Assembly (NCBI RefSeq): GCF_030052815.1
Contig: NC_079495.1
Span: 44,459,651 to 44,523,650, forward strand
Length of the DNA stretch: 64,000 nucleotides
Direction: 5' to 3'
Origin: Hevea brasiliensis
Taxonomy: Eukaryota; Streptophyta; Magnoliopsida; Malpighiales; Euphorbiaceae
In this document: positions 11,189-23,292 of the stretch, piece by piece
How positions within the stretch are numbered: the stretch's first letter is position 1
Layout: every line of letters begins with the position of its first letter
Translations under genes and position numbers: made by a program
Notes under the pieces: generated by a model
What the model was told of the DNA's origin: nothing
Databases searched by the model: none
The model's input: the letters and a program-made list of their open reading frames with translations, nothing else

Positions 11189-13918
11189 TTTCATTCCTCA
11201 CATGTTGATATATGTTGCCAATTTCATTTCAAAGCTTATTGCATTTTATTGTAATTATTCATATTTCATGGCCAATGTTTACTGTCTATTGGACCAAGCT
11301 ACAGTGTAAATTTAACAGATTTCTCTTCATTAAATTGTTTCTCATTGTGTCTTCTTAAATTTCCTTTTTGAATCACTCTATTTGGAGTTGTATAGCTCAA
11401 GTTTTGGTCAATTAACCATAACTAGGTCAAATCTAAATTTTAGTTTCCTTTTTAGGCATTTTCGATTCTAAATTTACAAATTTATTTGGACTGTTTGTAA
11501 TCACATTGAGGTTTAGCATTCTTCATAAGTATTGTTGCCCTATGTCTTAGGGACAACCAAAAATTTTGCTTACCATTTTTCAAGTCTTATAGAATTCTTT
11601 ATAGATAAATTGTTAACTTGGACTCAAAGGTCTTATATTGGCATAGTCCTCAATTAGGTCAATGGCTTTGACCTTAAATTCTGACCTTATACATTTATAA
11701 TTTGAGGAAGTTGTCTAAAACAATGTTTTAGGTCTCTTTTTTAGCTTTTTAGATTGGTATGGCTCATTTAAATTGGACACTTTTTGTGGGAGATAGGCTT
11801 ATTTGAATTTTCTAGATTTTATGGTCAAATGTGCTAATTCCAGATTTAGTGTGCCAACTTAATCAAGTTAATTGACCTAGTTCCCTTAATTTTTGAGTTT
11901 TGATCAAATTACCAAAATTGTAGATCTATGTCTTATTGAAATTTTAGAACTGATTTCATGTCATTTGGAGTTCTATGGACCAAGTTATGATCATTTTACT
12001 ATTGCTGGTCAAGTTGCACTTATATTGCAAAGACTAATTACTGTTTTGAGTGAGTTATGGCCAAAAGACTGATTACTGTTCATATGGTCAAATTCTGGGT
12101 TCACATTTTAGGAAATCCGAATTTGGTCACTTTTTAAGTCATTTTCTAGGCAGAATTTGGCATGACCTCTAAATGAAAATTGGTCTATTATATGTCCTAT
12201 TTCACCTTCAATTGGCCTCATACCAATTGGGATCACACATTTTCATCTATAACCTAAAATTTATACTGTTTTTACTAACCATACTTTGCATTGAAAATTG
12301 GCACTTCTAATGAACACCATTCACATTTCATTTGGTCAATTGTCCAACCACAACCCAATTGATCAATATCCAGCAACACTCAATTGATCAAATCAAATGT
12401 CCAATAACAGTTCAATTCAAGTAAATATCCATCAACACTTAATGCAATTTAATCAATGTCCACAACAATTCAACTCTCCAAACCTAATTCAACTAATCAA
12501 AATCAATAAGGTACATTCCATTACTCATTAATCAACATTAATACGCATGAAATTAAGGCCTTCCTAAGCACATCAAGGCTGTTCAATTTACACATATGCT
12601 TCAAATTTCCCATATTTAATTCACAAACTTACTTCAAATACCCAACTTAAACATACACATGCTAATTAAACTCTAATACATTTGAGCACTCTAATTAACC
12701 CTTCAAATCACCATATACATGAAGAATTAAGTCATAATCCCATGGACATGAAGGCTGCCAAATTGGGGACTTATCAAAACTCATCAAATTCTTCCATATT
12801 CTAACTTCCCATTACCTCAATTAAAACTTTAATTAAGCAAGTAAGGAAAATGAGCACTTACCTCTTTTGAAGCTTGACCAAAACTTCACCAAAACTCTTC
12901 TTTCTTGCTCCCTATCTCTTCCCCAAGGTGAATGGACCAACTTTAATGAAGAAGACTAGAAGAAAAGGTGGCTTGATCATGGAGGCATGGAGCTTCAAGC
13001 TTGGCTGGCTATGGAGTTTTTGGGAGAATTGGATTCGGCTTGAAGATGAAATGAAGAAGAAGAAGTGGCTGAAGTGGGATATGCTGTTCACTTAATCCGT
13101 TTTATAGGTGCACTAATTTTAAAATAATAATAATTTAATTAAACTTTTAATTATCCTAAACTTTACCCCTTTAATTTCCCTTAATTACTTTTCATTCCAA
13201 TTTCGTTTTTCATGAAATTTTCAAAATTTAATACCACTTTATTTTCATGGACATTTAGGTCAAAAGCCAACTCTAGGTGTCAAATGACCAAAATGCCCCT
13301 CTTCAGGTTGCATTTCCTATTTTTCAGTACTACCAATTAATTCCTTAACTCGTCGATTTCTTTAATTTTCATTTTCTTTTATACTGACTTACTAATTTTT
13401 ATGGCATTTTCAACATTTAATACTACTTATTTTTCATGGACATTTAGGTCAAAAGTCCACTCTAGGTGTCAAATGACCAAAATGCCCCTTTTCAGGTTGT
13501 ATTCCCTATTTTTCGGTAACACCAATTTTTATCGGTTTCTTGAATTTTTCATTTTTCTTTGTACTAATTCCTTAATTTTCTTTGACATTTCTAATGCCAA
13601 TTATACTTCAATAAGTCTTTCATTATGTCTCAAAACTTAATTCCAAGGGTTCCCTACTGTTCCGAGGTTAGCTATTGCCTGCGCTGTAACTTTCCGGTGC
13701 GGTCACCCATCGTTTCAGTAGCGGCTCGTTTAACTTAGTTTCACTTTCTCTCTTTCATTTTTCTTTAATTTTTCTTGTATTTTCTTTTTATTTATTTCAT
13801 CATTTTATGCCTGTTTATTATCACTGAAGTGTAGTTCCAGACATCTTGACTTGTTCGGACCGACATTAGGTCACTGAAGTAATCGAATGTATGGACTACA
13901 TAAAGTGAAGGCGTTACA
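11189..13918 (-). mobile_element. Older minus-strand gypsy LTR, right piece
   Basis: This resumes the LTR interrupted by the solo LTR. On the minus strand it starts TGTAACGCCTTCACTTTA at 13918, close to the start of the solo LTR at 14303. It contains the GGTCACCCATCG box (about 13700), a duplicated TGACCAAAATGCCCC segment, and CCATAACT modules near 11940-12070. Short open frames on the plus strand here are antisense to LTR sequence and not credible genes. Confidence 0.65.
13190..13570 (-). repeat. 189-bp tandem duplication in an LTR
   Basis: TCATGGACATTTAGGTCAAA occurs at 13245 and again at 13434. Both copies continue into the TGACCAAAATGCCCC box with only a few changes. Other LTRs in the window carry this segment once. 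Confidence 0.75.
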
Positions 13919-14302
13919 TAAGCCTTGAATCTGGATGTGGGAATTCTGGACCTGACAGAGTGACCACGTGAACAGTAATCTTCAAATTGACATAAATCAT
14001 TCTAGAAAACTCCAAATTAGGTGATTCTTGAACTGATGAAAACATGAAATATAGTAGAACATTTCATATGCGGAACGTAAGGCCAAATTATGAACTTAAC
14101 TCAACCAAATTGCTGGGCAAATTTGGGTCAATAAATCTACCTGAACCTGGACAGCCTGGAATTTCTGGAAAAATGGCAATATGACTAGTTTTGGTAAATT
14201 TACCATAACTTGGCCTACAAAACTGCAAATATAGTGATTCTAAAGCCAAAATTTTTATAACACATAGAACTATAACTTTTATGTTTTGATCAGAACCTAG
14301 AT
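13919..14302 (+). mobile_element. LTR-like fragment, left of the solo LTR
   Basis: Non-coding sequence with plus-strand modules of the CCATAACT / GACCTGAAATTT type found in the gypsy LTRs. It is continuous with 17695-18281 once the solo LTR and one target-duplication copy are removed. No LTR end is visible, so the parent element is unknown. Confidence 0.5.
14298..14302 (+). repeat. Target-site duplication TAGAT, left copy
   Basis: TAGAT directly precedes the TGTAACG start of the solo LTR and is repeated exactly at 17690-17694. Confidence 0.85.
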
Positions 14303-15624
14303 TGTAACGCCTTCACTTTAGGTAGTCCGTGCATCCTACTGTTCCGATGACTAATTTTCTGTTCAGACAGTTTGAATGTTTGGAACTACACACAAACTAG
14401 AGTGAGAAAACATAAATTGACTGAATATAGACTAACTAAAATTAAATAAAATTAAAAGTAAAAGAAACGAAGTGCAATTCGGTTAAACGAGCTGTGGTCA
14501 CAAATGATGGGTGATCAGACGGAAAGTATCGGTAAAGACAAGCATCGACCCTGCACACGTGAGGAATCCTGAGAGATAATTTTCGGGACTTAATTTAAGG
14601 GTTAATGAGGTATAAATGACATTAAAAAGGTCAAAGAAAATCCAGAAAAATTTATTTATCAGTACAGACAAAAATAACCCGATAAGTTCAATGAAGGGCA
14701 TTTTGGTCATTCAACCCTAGAGTTGAATTTTGACCTAAGTGTCATTTAAAATGAGATAAATTAAAATACATAAAATAAATTAGAATCATAAAATTATAAT
14801 ATGGAAAATGAGAAAAGAGAAGAAAAGAAAAAAAAATTATGATATAAGCTTTTATAATGTCATAATGACATCATTAAAAGAAAAAGTAACTAATAGGAAA
14901 TTAACAAGCTAATGGTAAGGGATAAGAAAGAAATTAAAGTGAGATAAATTGATTAAAAATTTACCTTCTTCCTCTCATTTCTTTCATGGCCGACACCCTT
15001 TAAAGTTCTTTCCTCCATTGTTCTTCCTTTCTCAAGCTTGAGTTCCTCCCTTTTCTCCCCATAAAACTCTAAACACCCTTCACAAAAGTTAATCCCCACA
15101 TCAAGAGGAACATTTTGATTGTCATAAAGTGAAGAAAATTTAAAGTTTTAAAAAGTCAAGAAATGATTAAAGAGGTTAGTACACTAATTTATTTCTATTT
15201 CTTTTCTAAGCATGACAAGCTTACTAAATTAAGTTAGATTGATATAAAATTAAAAGAAATTTGTAGGGATAGGAAATTACTAAATTTCAGCAGCCATTAT
15301 ATGAGTTGTGGTTTGATGGTTTTGAGGAAATTATTTGTGTTTATTAGTGATATTGATGAGTAATTGTGATGAACAAATTGATTGGCATGTGTTTACATGA
15401 ATTGAAGAATTGTGAGTTAGGGTTTTTGACCTAACTTTGAGGAAATTGATGTGTGTCTTGAAATGGATGATGCTGAGATGATTTAATGACCATTAGAAGT
15501 GCTATATATGTCAAATGAAGTTTGTGGAGTTGGGAGAATTGAATTTGGGAGTGTTGATTCTTATGCAGGAAAATCAGACCTTTGAGTCCAGTGCATTTTT
15601 TGAGTTATAACTGCAGTTGTGTTG

Positions 15625-15651
15625 CTCCAATTGGTGTGAGGCCAATTGGAG
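15625..15651 (+). other. LTR hairpin 2 (CAATTGG stem), solo LTR copy
   Basis: CTCCAATTGG and CCAATTGGAG are perfect 10-base arms around a 7-base loop. They are followed by ATGAAACCTAGGACAAAATG, a block shared with the other LTRs. Confidence 0.6.
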
Positions 15652-17199
15652 ATGAAACCTAGGACAAAATGCCCCATTTTTCATGAAGAAACCATGCCCA
15701 AATTCTGTCTATAAGTTGACCAATTTACTGTCCCAATCCGGATATCCAGACCATGAACCCAGAAAAATGACCAAATGAACAATACATTCATTTGGCCATA
15801 ACTTTCTCTAGACAAGTCTAAATGATCTGATTTTTTACCATTGGAAAGATTAGACCTAGGACTACAACTTTCATTGAGAACAGTAAGCCCAGAAATGTCT
15901 CTAACCAAATGAAATTGTTGACTCAAGTTAGGACACCAAATTGACCTGCACCATTTTGCCCAGAATTTTCTGGACTAAAGCTCACCCGACCAGTTTTGGC
16001 AAAATGGCCATAACTTGGTCTATAAAAATCCAAATGAAATGAAACCAATGGAAAAAGTTTTATAAGACATAGATATATAATATTGGTCTTTTAACCAAAA
16101 CCCAGAAGCCTAGGGAACTAGGTCAATTGACTAGGTTAAGTTAACATATAAATTCTAGAAATTTTCAAAAGAACCATTGACCTCAGAACACTCATTTAGC
16201 TATATCTCCTACTAGAAAATTCCAATTAGGTTGAGCCATACTGATCTGGAACCCTAAGAAACAGGGCTCCAACTTTGTTTTAGACTTGGTCCTCAAATTA
16301 TGAACATAAGAACTCTAAAATGGGAGTTAGAGTTTCTGATCTGAATATAAGCCCTGGTAGAACAGGGTACATGAGTGCAGGCCAGTGATTTGGCCATAAT
16401 TAATTCTACAAAACTTGAAAAATTGTAATAAAAATTTTTGAGTGACTATAAGACATAGAGAAACAAATTCTATGAAGGGAGTGTGGCCAAAAAGTGGCCA
16501 CGTCCTAGTCAATCTGCTATGTAAAAACAGTGCACCAAATCTGGACCTAAAGAAAAGTCCATAAAACAATTAGGCATAAGAGATGAAATGAATTAGAATA
16601 AATTGTTAAGCATAAAAATAACATGAGTTAATGAAATTATAAATACTTAATAATATTATTCTGCCCAAAGTACACCTAGACTCATTTATATAGCTTGGAT
16701 CGATTGGTATACCAATTGGGGACTACATATTGCAGTACTGCCCACAGGGATAATCATTGATAGACAACATATGTCTAAGATGATTATTCTACTGGCTTTA
16801 TGCCTGCCTGATGGCCATAGTGCCAATTGTTATTATTACTAGCTTACGCATGCCTGTTGGCCTTGTGCCTGATATGACCGTTGTATACTTGATAGACATA
16901 CGGCTGTCTAACTTGTATACTCCCATATATCCAGTCTTTATAGTCTGTCATAAGTTACTTGGGCACAGAAATGAGTAGAAATCTTTAATTGAAATAAATA
17001 CATGAGAAGATTGTTAAGGTGAACTTCATTGAATTAAACATAAGATACATGATAAAAAGATTCCAATTAATTTATTTTTTCCAAAGTTCTATAAACATGT
17101 AAAAGACCTAAAAATTTATAAAATTTTATATTTCCTTATAAGAATACATGTGGAATAATTATTTCAATTATTTGTTTATTTTTATTTCAATATATGCAC

Positions 17200-17220
17200 C
17201 ACTAAGCATTATGCTTAGTG
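17200..17220 (+). other. LTR hairpin 1, solo LTR copy
   Basis: CACTAAGCAT, one base, then ATGCTTAGTG: a perfect 10-base inverted repeat directly after GCAC. A donor-like CGTAGGTA follows about 20 bases later. Confidence 0.65.
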
Positions 17221-17689
17221 CGTTGGTTCTTACCATGCGTAGGTACAGGAGAGCCACAGCAGCAGCAACAGTAGAGCCTAGACAGGACTTGAGCAGATCT
17301 GCTACAGTGTAGATTGTCACCTCACCAGTTCATTTTGGTAGGGCTCATGTATAGTTAGATTTTATATTTTGGTTATTGTATGTAATAAATCAGATTGAAA
17401 TATGTAACTAAATTTTGGATTGTATATAAAATTATATATTATTGTGAGTAATGTTATATGAATAAAATGCAAGTTTATTTTATTTAAAAATTTTATGAGT
17501 AATGTTATGATATGGTACATGAACAATTAACATGAGAAATGATGTGACAGAATGGGATAAAAAAAATTGTTCACATAATATAATATAATTGAATTAATAT
17601 TGTACATGACAAGACAGAATAGGGTGCTCCGACACCGAATGTAGCACACTTTGCTCGGCTACACTATAGATCGGGTAAGGGGTGTTACA

Positions 17690-17694
17690 TAGAT
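17690..17694 (+). repeat. Target-site duplication TAGAT, right copy
   Basis: Exact match to 14298-14302 immediately after the ...TTACA end of the solo LTR. Confidence 0.85.
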
Positions 17695-18281
17695 CTTAGG
17701 GCAACTTAGGGAAATTTCTAGAGAAAGTAGAAATGTCTAAGCTAGATTTCCAACAATTCAGCCAAATGGCCTTATGACCCCAGCATGGTTATCAGATCAT
17801 AACATTCTCTACAAAACTCCAATTGAAGTGACTCAAAATGATTTGGAAACCTAAGACAGAGACCTACAATATTTTTTCAGGACCTCGATCAATTTATGAA
17901 CATAAGAGGCTCGAATGTTAGATACAAAATTGGGCAGAATTCTGAAAACCTGGAATCTGAAAGGGTTTCCCACATTAATAGTAACTAGTAAATTGATCAT
18001 AACTTAAGCTACAAAACTCCAAATTAGGTGATTCAAAAAGGAAAATAAAGCTCAGAACAAGAGGAACAATTTCATCAAGGGCACCTCACCAAATTATGAT
18101 AGGAACTAGGTAAAAATTGGGTTTAAAGATCAAAGCACCAAACTGTCCAGAAACCAAAACACTTTGAAATTTCAAAGCTAATTTAGGAATTCATTGGACA
18201 TTTATTTAATGAGTTTTTGGCAATAGTTGGGATAAGTATTGAGACATTCTACTTGTATAATTTCAGTAGAAAAAGTGATTG
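17695..18281 (+). mobile_element. LTR-like fragment, right of the solo LTR
   Basis: Continuation of 13919-14302, non-coding, with further ACAAAACTCC...GGTGATTC and CATAACTT modules. It ends at the T1 insertion point, where GATTG (18277-18281) is the left half of the expected T1 target duplication. Confidence 0.5.
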
Positions 18282-18458
18282 TGTAACACCCCTATGTTCG
18301 GTAGTGTGTTCTACTGTTCCAATGACCAGTGTTGTCCGGACAGCTAGGATGCCTAGAACTACACTTAGATATGGGTGAGGAGACATAAAATAATGAAATA
18401 CAAGAAAAGAAAATACAAGAAAAACAAAGGAAAAATAATAGCACTGAAATGTAACCAA

Positions 18459-18493
18459 GTTAAACGAGCCGAGAACCATAGTGATGGGTGACC
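18459..18493 (+). promoter_or_regulatory. Conserved LTR box GTTAAACGAGCC...GATGGGTGACC
   Basis: The same two blocks occur about 180-210 bp from the start of every gypsy LTR in the window, for example reverse complements at 10984, 13697 and 26142 and plus-strand copies near 14480-14515 and 37387-37420. Its role is unknown; position suggests an upstream control element. Confidence 0.5.
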
Positions 18494-19628
18494 GCACTGG
18501 AAAGTTGCGGCGTGGATCGTTGACTAGCCCTGGATCGCGGGGAACCTTGAAAAATATTTTTGAGACTTAAATGAACATCTATTGAAGTATAAATATCATT
18601 AGAAATATCAAAGAAAAATTAATTAATTAGTACAAATAAAAACGAGAAATCGAGAAAACGACAAAACTCGGTGTTATCGAAAAATCGGGAATGCAACCCG
18701 AATAGGGGCATTGTAGTCATTTGACATCCCGAGATGAATTTTGACCTAAATGTCCATTAAAAATAAATGATATTATACTTTGAAAATGTCATGAAAAATG
18801 AAAATGGTGGTACATAATCTAAATAGTAAAAGAAAAGAGGTTAAATGTAGGAAATTGGAAATTTTGGATTAAATAAATCATAAACTCACTTAGTGCTCAA
18901 CTAACTTCAGCATTTGGACACCTAAAGGGACACTTGGGAGGTACAGCACTCATCTTCAACCTTAGGAAGAGAACCAGCCGAAACTCCATGGGAGTCCTCC
19001 ATGGCCGTCCACACTCCAAGCTCAAGTTCACCATGTTCTAGCCACTTTTTCCATTAGGTTCCTTCACTAAACTTGACCTCCATACCTTGGGCCGCATACT
19101 AGGAGTAAGAAAGTTAAGTTTTGGTGAGGTTTTGAAGAACTTCAAAAGTGATAAGTGAGTGTTTTCAATTCTTGTTTCATTAAAAGTATAACCAAGGTTG
19201 TGGGTAGTTGATTTATGGAAGAATTTTTGAAGTTTGATGTATTAATGGAGATGTACATTTTGGCAGCCATGAAAATTCAGTATATGTAGCTTGTTTTTAC
19301 TTGTTTATGGTTGTTTAAGATGTTGTTAGTGATGGCAGCATGGATATGTGTATAATGGTTTGGAATTGGGTATGTAAATGGGGTATGTTCATGTAGTTAA
19401 ATGGTGTAAATGGACTTTGGAAAATTCTGCGTTATAGTGTGCATATTGAGAATGGTTACAAGCTATCCAAAATGACCTAAATGTGTTGTTAAATATATTA
19501 ATGGTAAGGTACAAACCAGAATTGGCATGAAGGAAGTAGTTTGGTAAGTGTTGAATCTGTAATTAGTAAGTGATGAGAAGTGTGTAGTAGGGCAATGTGT
19601 GTTTTGGCTTAGAACCTTAAGTGTGTGA

Positions 19629-19655
19629 CTCCAATTGGTATGAGACCAATTGGAG
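19629..19655 (+). other. LTR hairpin 2 (CAATTGG stem), T1 copy
   Basis: CTCCAATTGGT, loop ATGAG, ACCAATTGGAG: perfect 11-base arms. Followed by GTGAAACTAGGCACAAAATG, which is shared by the LTR families. Outer stem bases differ between families but remain paired. Confidence 0.65.
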
Positions 19656-20992
19656 GTGAAACTAGGCACAAAATGTCCCAACTTTCATGAAGGAAGCTTA
19701 CCAAAATTCTGCCTAGAAGGTGACTTGAAAAATGACCAAATCTGGATTAGTGACTTGAAAGCCTGAAAATTGACCATTTGGGCAGTAGTTAGTGTTTTGG
19801 CCATAACTCACTCAAAACAGGTCCAATTGACCTGAAATTTTTACCATGAATAGTTTAGACATAGATCTACAATTATTATGAGGACACCAAAGCCTAGAAA
19901 TGGCCAGAAGCAAGTCAAATAACTTGCACAAGTTCAGGTACCAAAACTGGCTGAACCAAAAGTGACCTAAAAATGACCTAAGCCTACCATTTTGGTGCAT
20001 TCTGTCCAGCATTAGTAAATTGACCATAACTTGGTCTACAGAACTCAGAATGACCTGAAATTTTGCCCCACGTGTAATAAGACATAGACCTACAAGTTTG
20101 TAGTTTGGACCGAGACTCGAAAACCAAGGGAACTAGGTCATCCGGCTAGGTTAAATTAATATACCGAAATCTGACAAATTGCAATAAAATGCAATATACT
20201 TGAAAGTGAATTTGGTAACATGCAACAACACTAAAAGGCTATAAAATGTGATATATTGGTAACATTAAACCTAATTCACCTAGAGTGCATAGAGGGTCAA
20301 CATTTTAGGTTGACTAAGGAAAATAATAGAATTCAATAAATTAATTATTAAGCCTTATTGTTAGAAACAGTTTAAATGAGTACTGAAACATTTCAAATTG
20401 TGTGTTTCAGTTAGCAAAGACTCAGGGAAGGGAAAGGAAACACTGAGTCAGGGCCAAGAGACATTTATCAAAGGTTTGTGCACAACAGTTATTTCTTTTA
20501 ACTTTTTAATTGAAATAAATTATCAGAATTTTGTATGTTATTGTTTTGAATTGTGAAAAATTATTTGAATGGAAATTTGATGGATACTTATTGCTTGAAA
20601 AACATTATAAATGGTTTGAAACCATAGCTATCATGTATATTGATTGAATTCCTCGCTAGCTTATCTAGTGGGATGAATTGACTTTGAATTCCCTCTTTGG
20701 CTGAAGTGTTGAGGTGTGTGCCTGTTGAGGACGAATAGAATGAGTACTCATATTATTGCTAGCTAGCTACGTTATTCCTCACTAGCCATCGGCTTTTGGG
20801 ATGAATTGGACTTTGGAACATGATTAAGTTGTGTGTATGATTTATTGATATTTATTGTGATATTGTGAAATGGAGTTTAAATTCTTTATGACACTCACTG
20901 TCTTTTGAATTTAACTATGGTTTTAAGTATCCACTATTTATATAACTTATGATTTATGATTTAAAGTTGCATTTTGTTAATGTTGTGCACCA

Positions 20993-21009
20993 CTGAGGCA
21001 TTGGCTCAG
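20993..21009 (+). other. LTR hairpin 1, T1 copy
   Basis: CTGAGGCA and TGGCTCAG flank one T, with a single G-G mismatch, directly after GCACCA and before GCGATAG. Confidence 0.5.
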
Positions 21010-21675
21010 CGATAGTTTTTCATTGCTGTCGTAGATAGACAAACTGACAGGGCAGCAGACTAGGCTGCTAGTGCTACATTGAGAGTTCTTCGGGTATATT
21101 GAGTACACCATAGTTTGCATTTTGTATTATAATGTATGTTCACTGTATGTATATATTGTTCTTAGTTTTGAGCAGTTATAAATTAAAGTTGTACATTAAA
21201 ATTTTACATTAAAGTTATAAACTAAATTTGTAAATTATTTTGGCTTGTAAATATTGTGACATATTTCTTTTATTTCAGCTTTTAAAAACACTGAAAAATT
21301 ATTGTGGATTTGAGTTGGAAAATGTTGAGAAACTTATTGAGTTGATTGGATATTGGAGTTTGGGGATTGAACAAAATATTGGAAGTGCTTTTTACAGGTT
21401 TTTGAAGAACCGTTTTATTCAAAACACAGATGGCACTCTGCCAAAATTTTTACAGAAATTATTAATACTTCAAATGTGTTATCTGGTTTCACTTCAATTA
21501 AAAATTTTTTTTAACACCTGTAAATAGTGCTCACCACTGTAAAAAGAAGTAAGAAAGGTTTAAAATCCCTTGTAGTGTATTTAATGGGTTATCAATAGAC
21601 GAAGTTGGTAATTCATTAGGTATACTATGGGATCATGTTATGCCTTACGGAGGGGTAGGGTGTGACATGTTTTAG

Positions 21676-21687
21676 TGGTATCAGAGC
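21676..21687 (+). other. T1 primer-binding site
   Basis: TGGTATCAGAGC, complementary to the 3' end of initiator tRNA-Met, 8 bases after the LTR end. Confidence 0.85.
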
Positions 21688-21856
21688 TGGTTTTTAAATT
21701 CTGTTTTCACCTGTAATTTGAATATTCTTTCTTCATAGTACAACTGCTCAATGTCATTATTTAATACATATAGTACATTACATTATAAATATGCACTAAC
21801 GGGAGGAAATCACCTTGTGTTATTTGTTTAGGAGGTCTAAGATCCTCAAATTGACT

Positions 21857-23150
21857 ATGGAAGAAGGGGATCATTCAGTCGATCAATCTATAGAGGCTGA
21901 GGTACAGGGGATGCCCCAGCCCTACACAATGTCAGTGGATCAGCCGCACCAGCCCCCTCAGTATCGCAATTTCCTACTCAGTTCGCTCAGCAGATGGCTG
22001 CAATGTTCCAACAGATGGCTGGTAACATGCCTACCCAAGTCCCACTACAGACACCAGTGGTACAACCACAGTCTTCTGCTAGGCAGTATGACAAATTGAT
22101 GAAATATGGGGCTACTAAGTTTAAGGGGACAATAGATCCTCTAGAGGCAGAACAGTGGTTAGAAAGAATGGATAGGGTGTTCAAGAAGCTACATTACACA
22201 GAGGAGCTCAGATTTGAATATTTAGTGTCTCTGTTATAAGGGGATGCATATGACTGGTGGAAAACCATTCCCCATAGTCTGGTAGAACCTTCAGTGCTAA
22301 CATGGAATGATTTTCTACGGGAGTTCAGACAAAAATATGTCCCTGATGCTTATGTAGACCAAAAGCTGCAAGAGTTCCTAAGTCTGAAATAGGGGAGTAG
22401 ATCGGTGGCTGAATATGAAAGGGAATTTTCCCGCCTGAGCCATTATGCAGTAAGTCTACTTTCTACCAGTAGGGAGAGATGTAAGAGGTTTGAAATCGGC
22501 TTGAAGCCCAGTATCAGATTACAAGTGGTCAGATTCAAACATAACAACACCTCCGAGCTTATTTCTCAAGCACTAGAATTAGAAAGAATTGAATCTGAAG
22601 TGGCCCCTGAGAAAAAGAAATTAGAGAAGACAGAAAAAGAAAAAGAGGAGAAGTCAGTAGATCCGAGTTCCAGTGGTCCTACTGGGAAGAGGAAAAACTT
22701 TGGAGGACACAATAGAGGTGGTAAAAAGTCTGGTAGGGGAAGATATTCGGGACAGAAACCTCCTCCATCTGGTCAGCAGAGTACCAAAAGTTCTTACCCT
22801 CCCCACCAATGTGAAACTTGTGGTAGAAGCCATGGTGGGGTGTGCTAAAAGACCATAGGAGCCTGTTATAACTGTGGAGGCACATGACACTTTGCCAAGG
22901 ACTGCACCAGTGCCCGTAGAGTTGGGCCACCTCCTACTACTGCAGAAGGGTTAGTTCAGAATCCTATCACTAGAGGTTCACAACCACCTAGCAGAGGTAG
23001 AGGCAGCGGTAGTGGTAGTCCAACAGGCAGCCAAGGCACAGTGAATCAATCAGAGCAAGGCAGTGCTCCAATCAGAGTCTACGCAATGAGACAGAGAGAA
23101 GAGGCCGAGACATCTGATTTTGTGGCTGGTACCTTCTCAACTTTTAATTA
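21857..23150 (+). pseudogene. T1 gag (capsid and nucleocapsid)
   Basis: Gag would form the cytoplasmic particle and bind element RNA. From the ATG at 21857 the frame shifts before 21994. From there one frame runs through QYDKLMKYGA, the capsid core (AEQWLERMDRVFKKLH, then DAYDWWKTI and EFRQKYVPDAY, AEYEREFSRLSHYA), a charged linker, a first Cys-His cluster (CETCGRSHGGVC) and a CCHC zinc knuckle (CYNCGG...HFAKDC). In-frame stops lie at 22237, 22390, 22846, 22885 and 23149. Two of them (22390 CAG to TAG, 23149 CAA to TAA) are simple C-to-T changes relative to the array copies. The zinc knuckle also has a GGC-ACA-TGA in place of GGC-ATG-GGA. It is non-functional as read. Confidence 0.85.
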
Positions 23151-23292
23151 AGATGTGTTTGTGTTATTTGATCCGGGTTCTACCCATTCTTATGTGAGTG
23201 CTAGCATCATTGATTGCATTGTTATTCCATGTACAAAAATGGACTTTGAGGTGCTAGTAACAAGTCCGTTAGGACAGGAGGTCAGGGTTAAT
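23151..23292 (+). pseudogene. T1 protease, N-terminal half
   Basis: The retroviral-type aspartic protease would cut the Gag-Pol polyprotein. The active-site loop DPGSTHSY is intact at about 23169, and the frame continues to TSPLGQEVRVN. It is then cut by T2 at 23293 and resumes at 33987 with RMYRDCPLVIQG in the correct phase once T2 is removed. Confidence 0.85.

Larger units (their letters stand above)
14303..17689 (+). mobile_element. Solo LTR (T2-like end), plus strand
   Basis: It starts TGTAACGCC and ends GGGTAAGGGGTGTTACA, length 3387 bp, flanked by a perfect TAGAT duplication. There is no internal region, so this is a solo LTR. It carries the conserved U3 box near 14500, the TGACCAAAATGCCC-type box (plus-strand GGGCATTTTGGTCATT at about 14697), CCATAACT modules, the CAATTGG hairpin at 15625-15651 and the CACTAAGCAT hairpin at 17200-17220. 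The perfect duplication shows insertion and LTR-LTR recombination without flanking rearrangement. Confidence 0.9.
18282..21667 (+). mobile_element. T1 5' LTR
   Basis: It runs from TGTAACACCCC to GGGTGTGACA, 3386 bp, with the primer site 8 bases further on. Notable parts are GTTAAACGAGCC...GATGGGTGACC at 18459-18493, GGGGCATTGTAGTCATTT near 18708, CCATAACT modules at 19800-20100, hairpin 2 at 19629-19655, hairpin 1 at 20993-21009 and the GGCA/TGCC hairpin at 21431-21443. Its first 750 bp match the T1 3' LTR at 37210 with scattered, mostly transition-type differences. Confidence 0.9.

Noticed and set aside
12874..13095. A Trp- and Lys-rich 73-codon frame as a small gene
   Set aside because: It is antisense to the transcribed part of an old minus-strand LTR and has no independent support.
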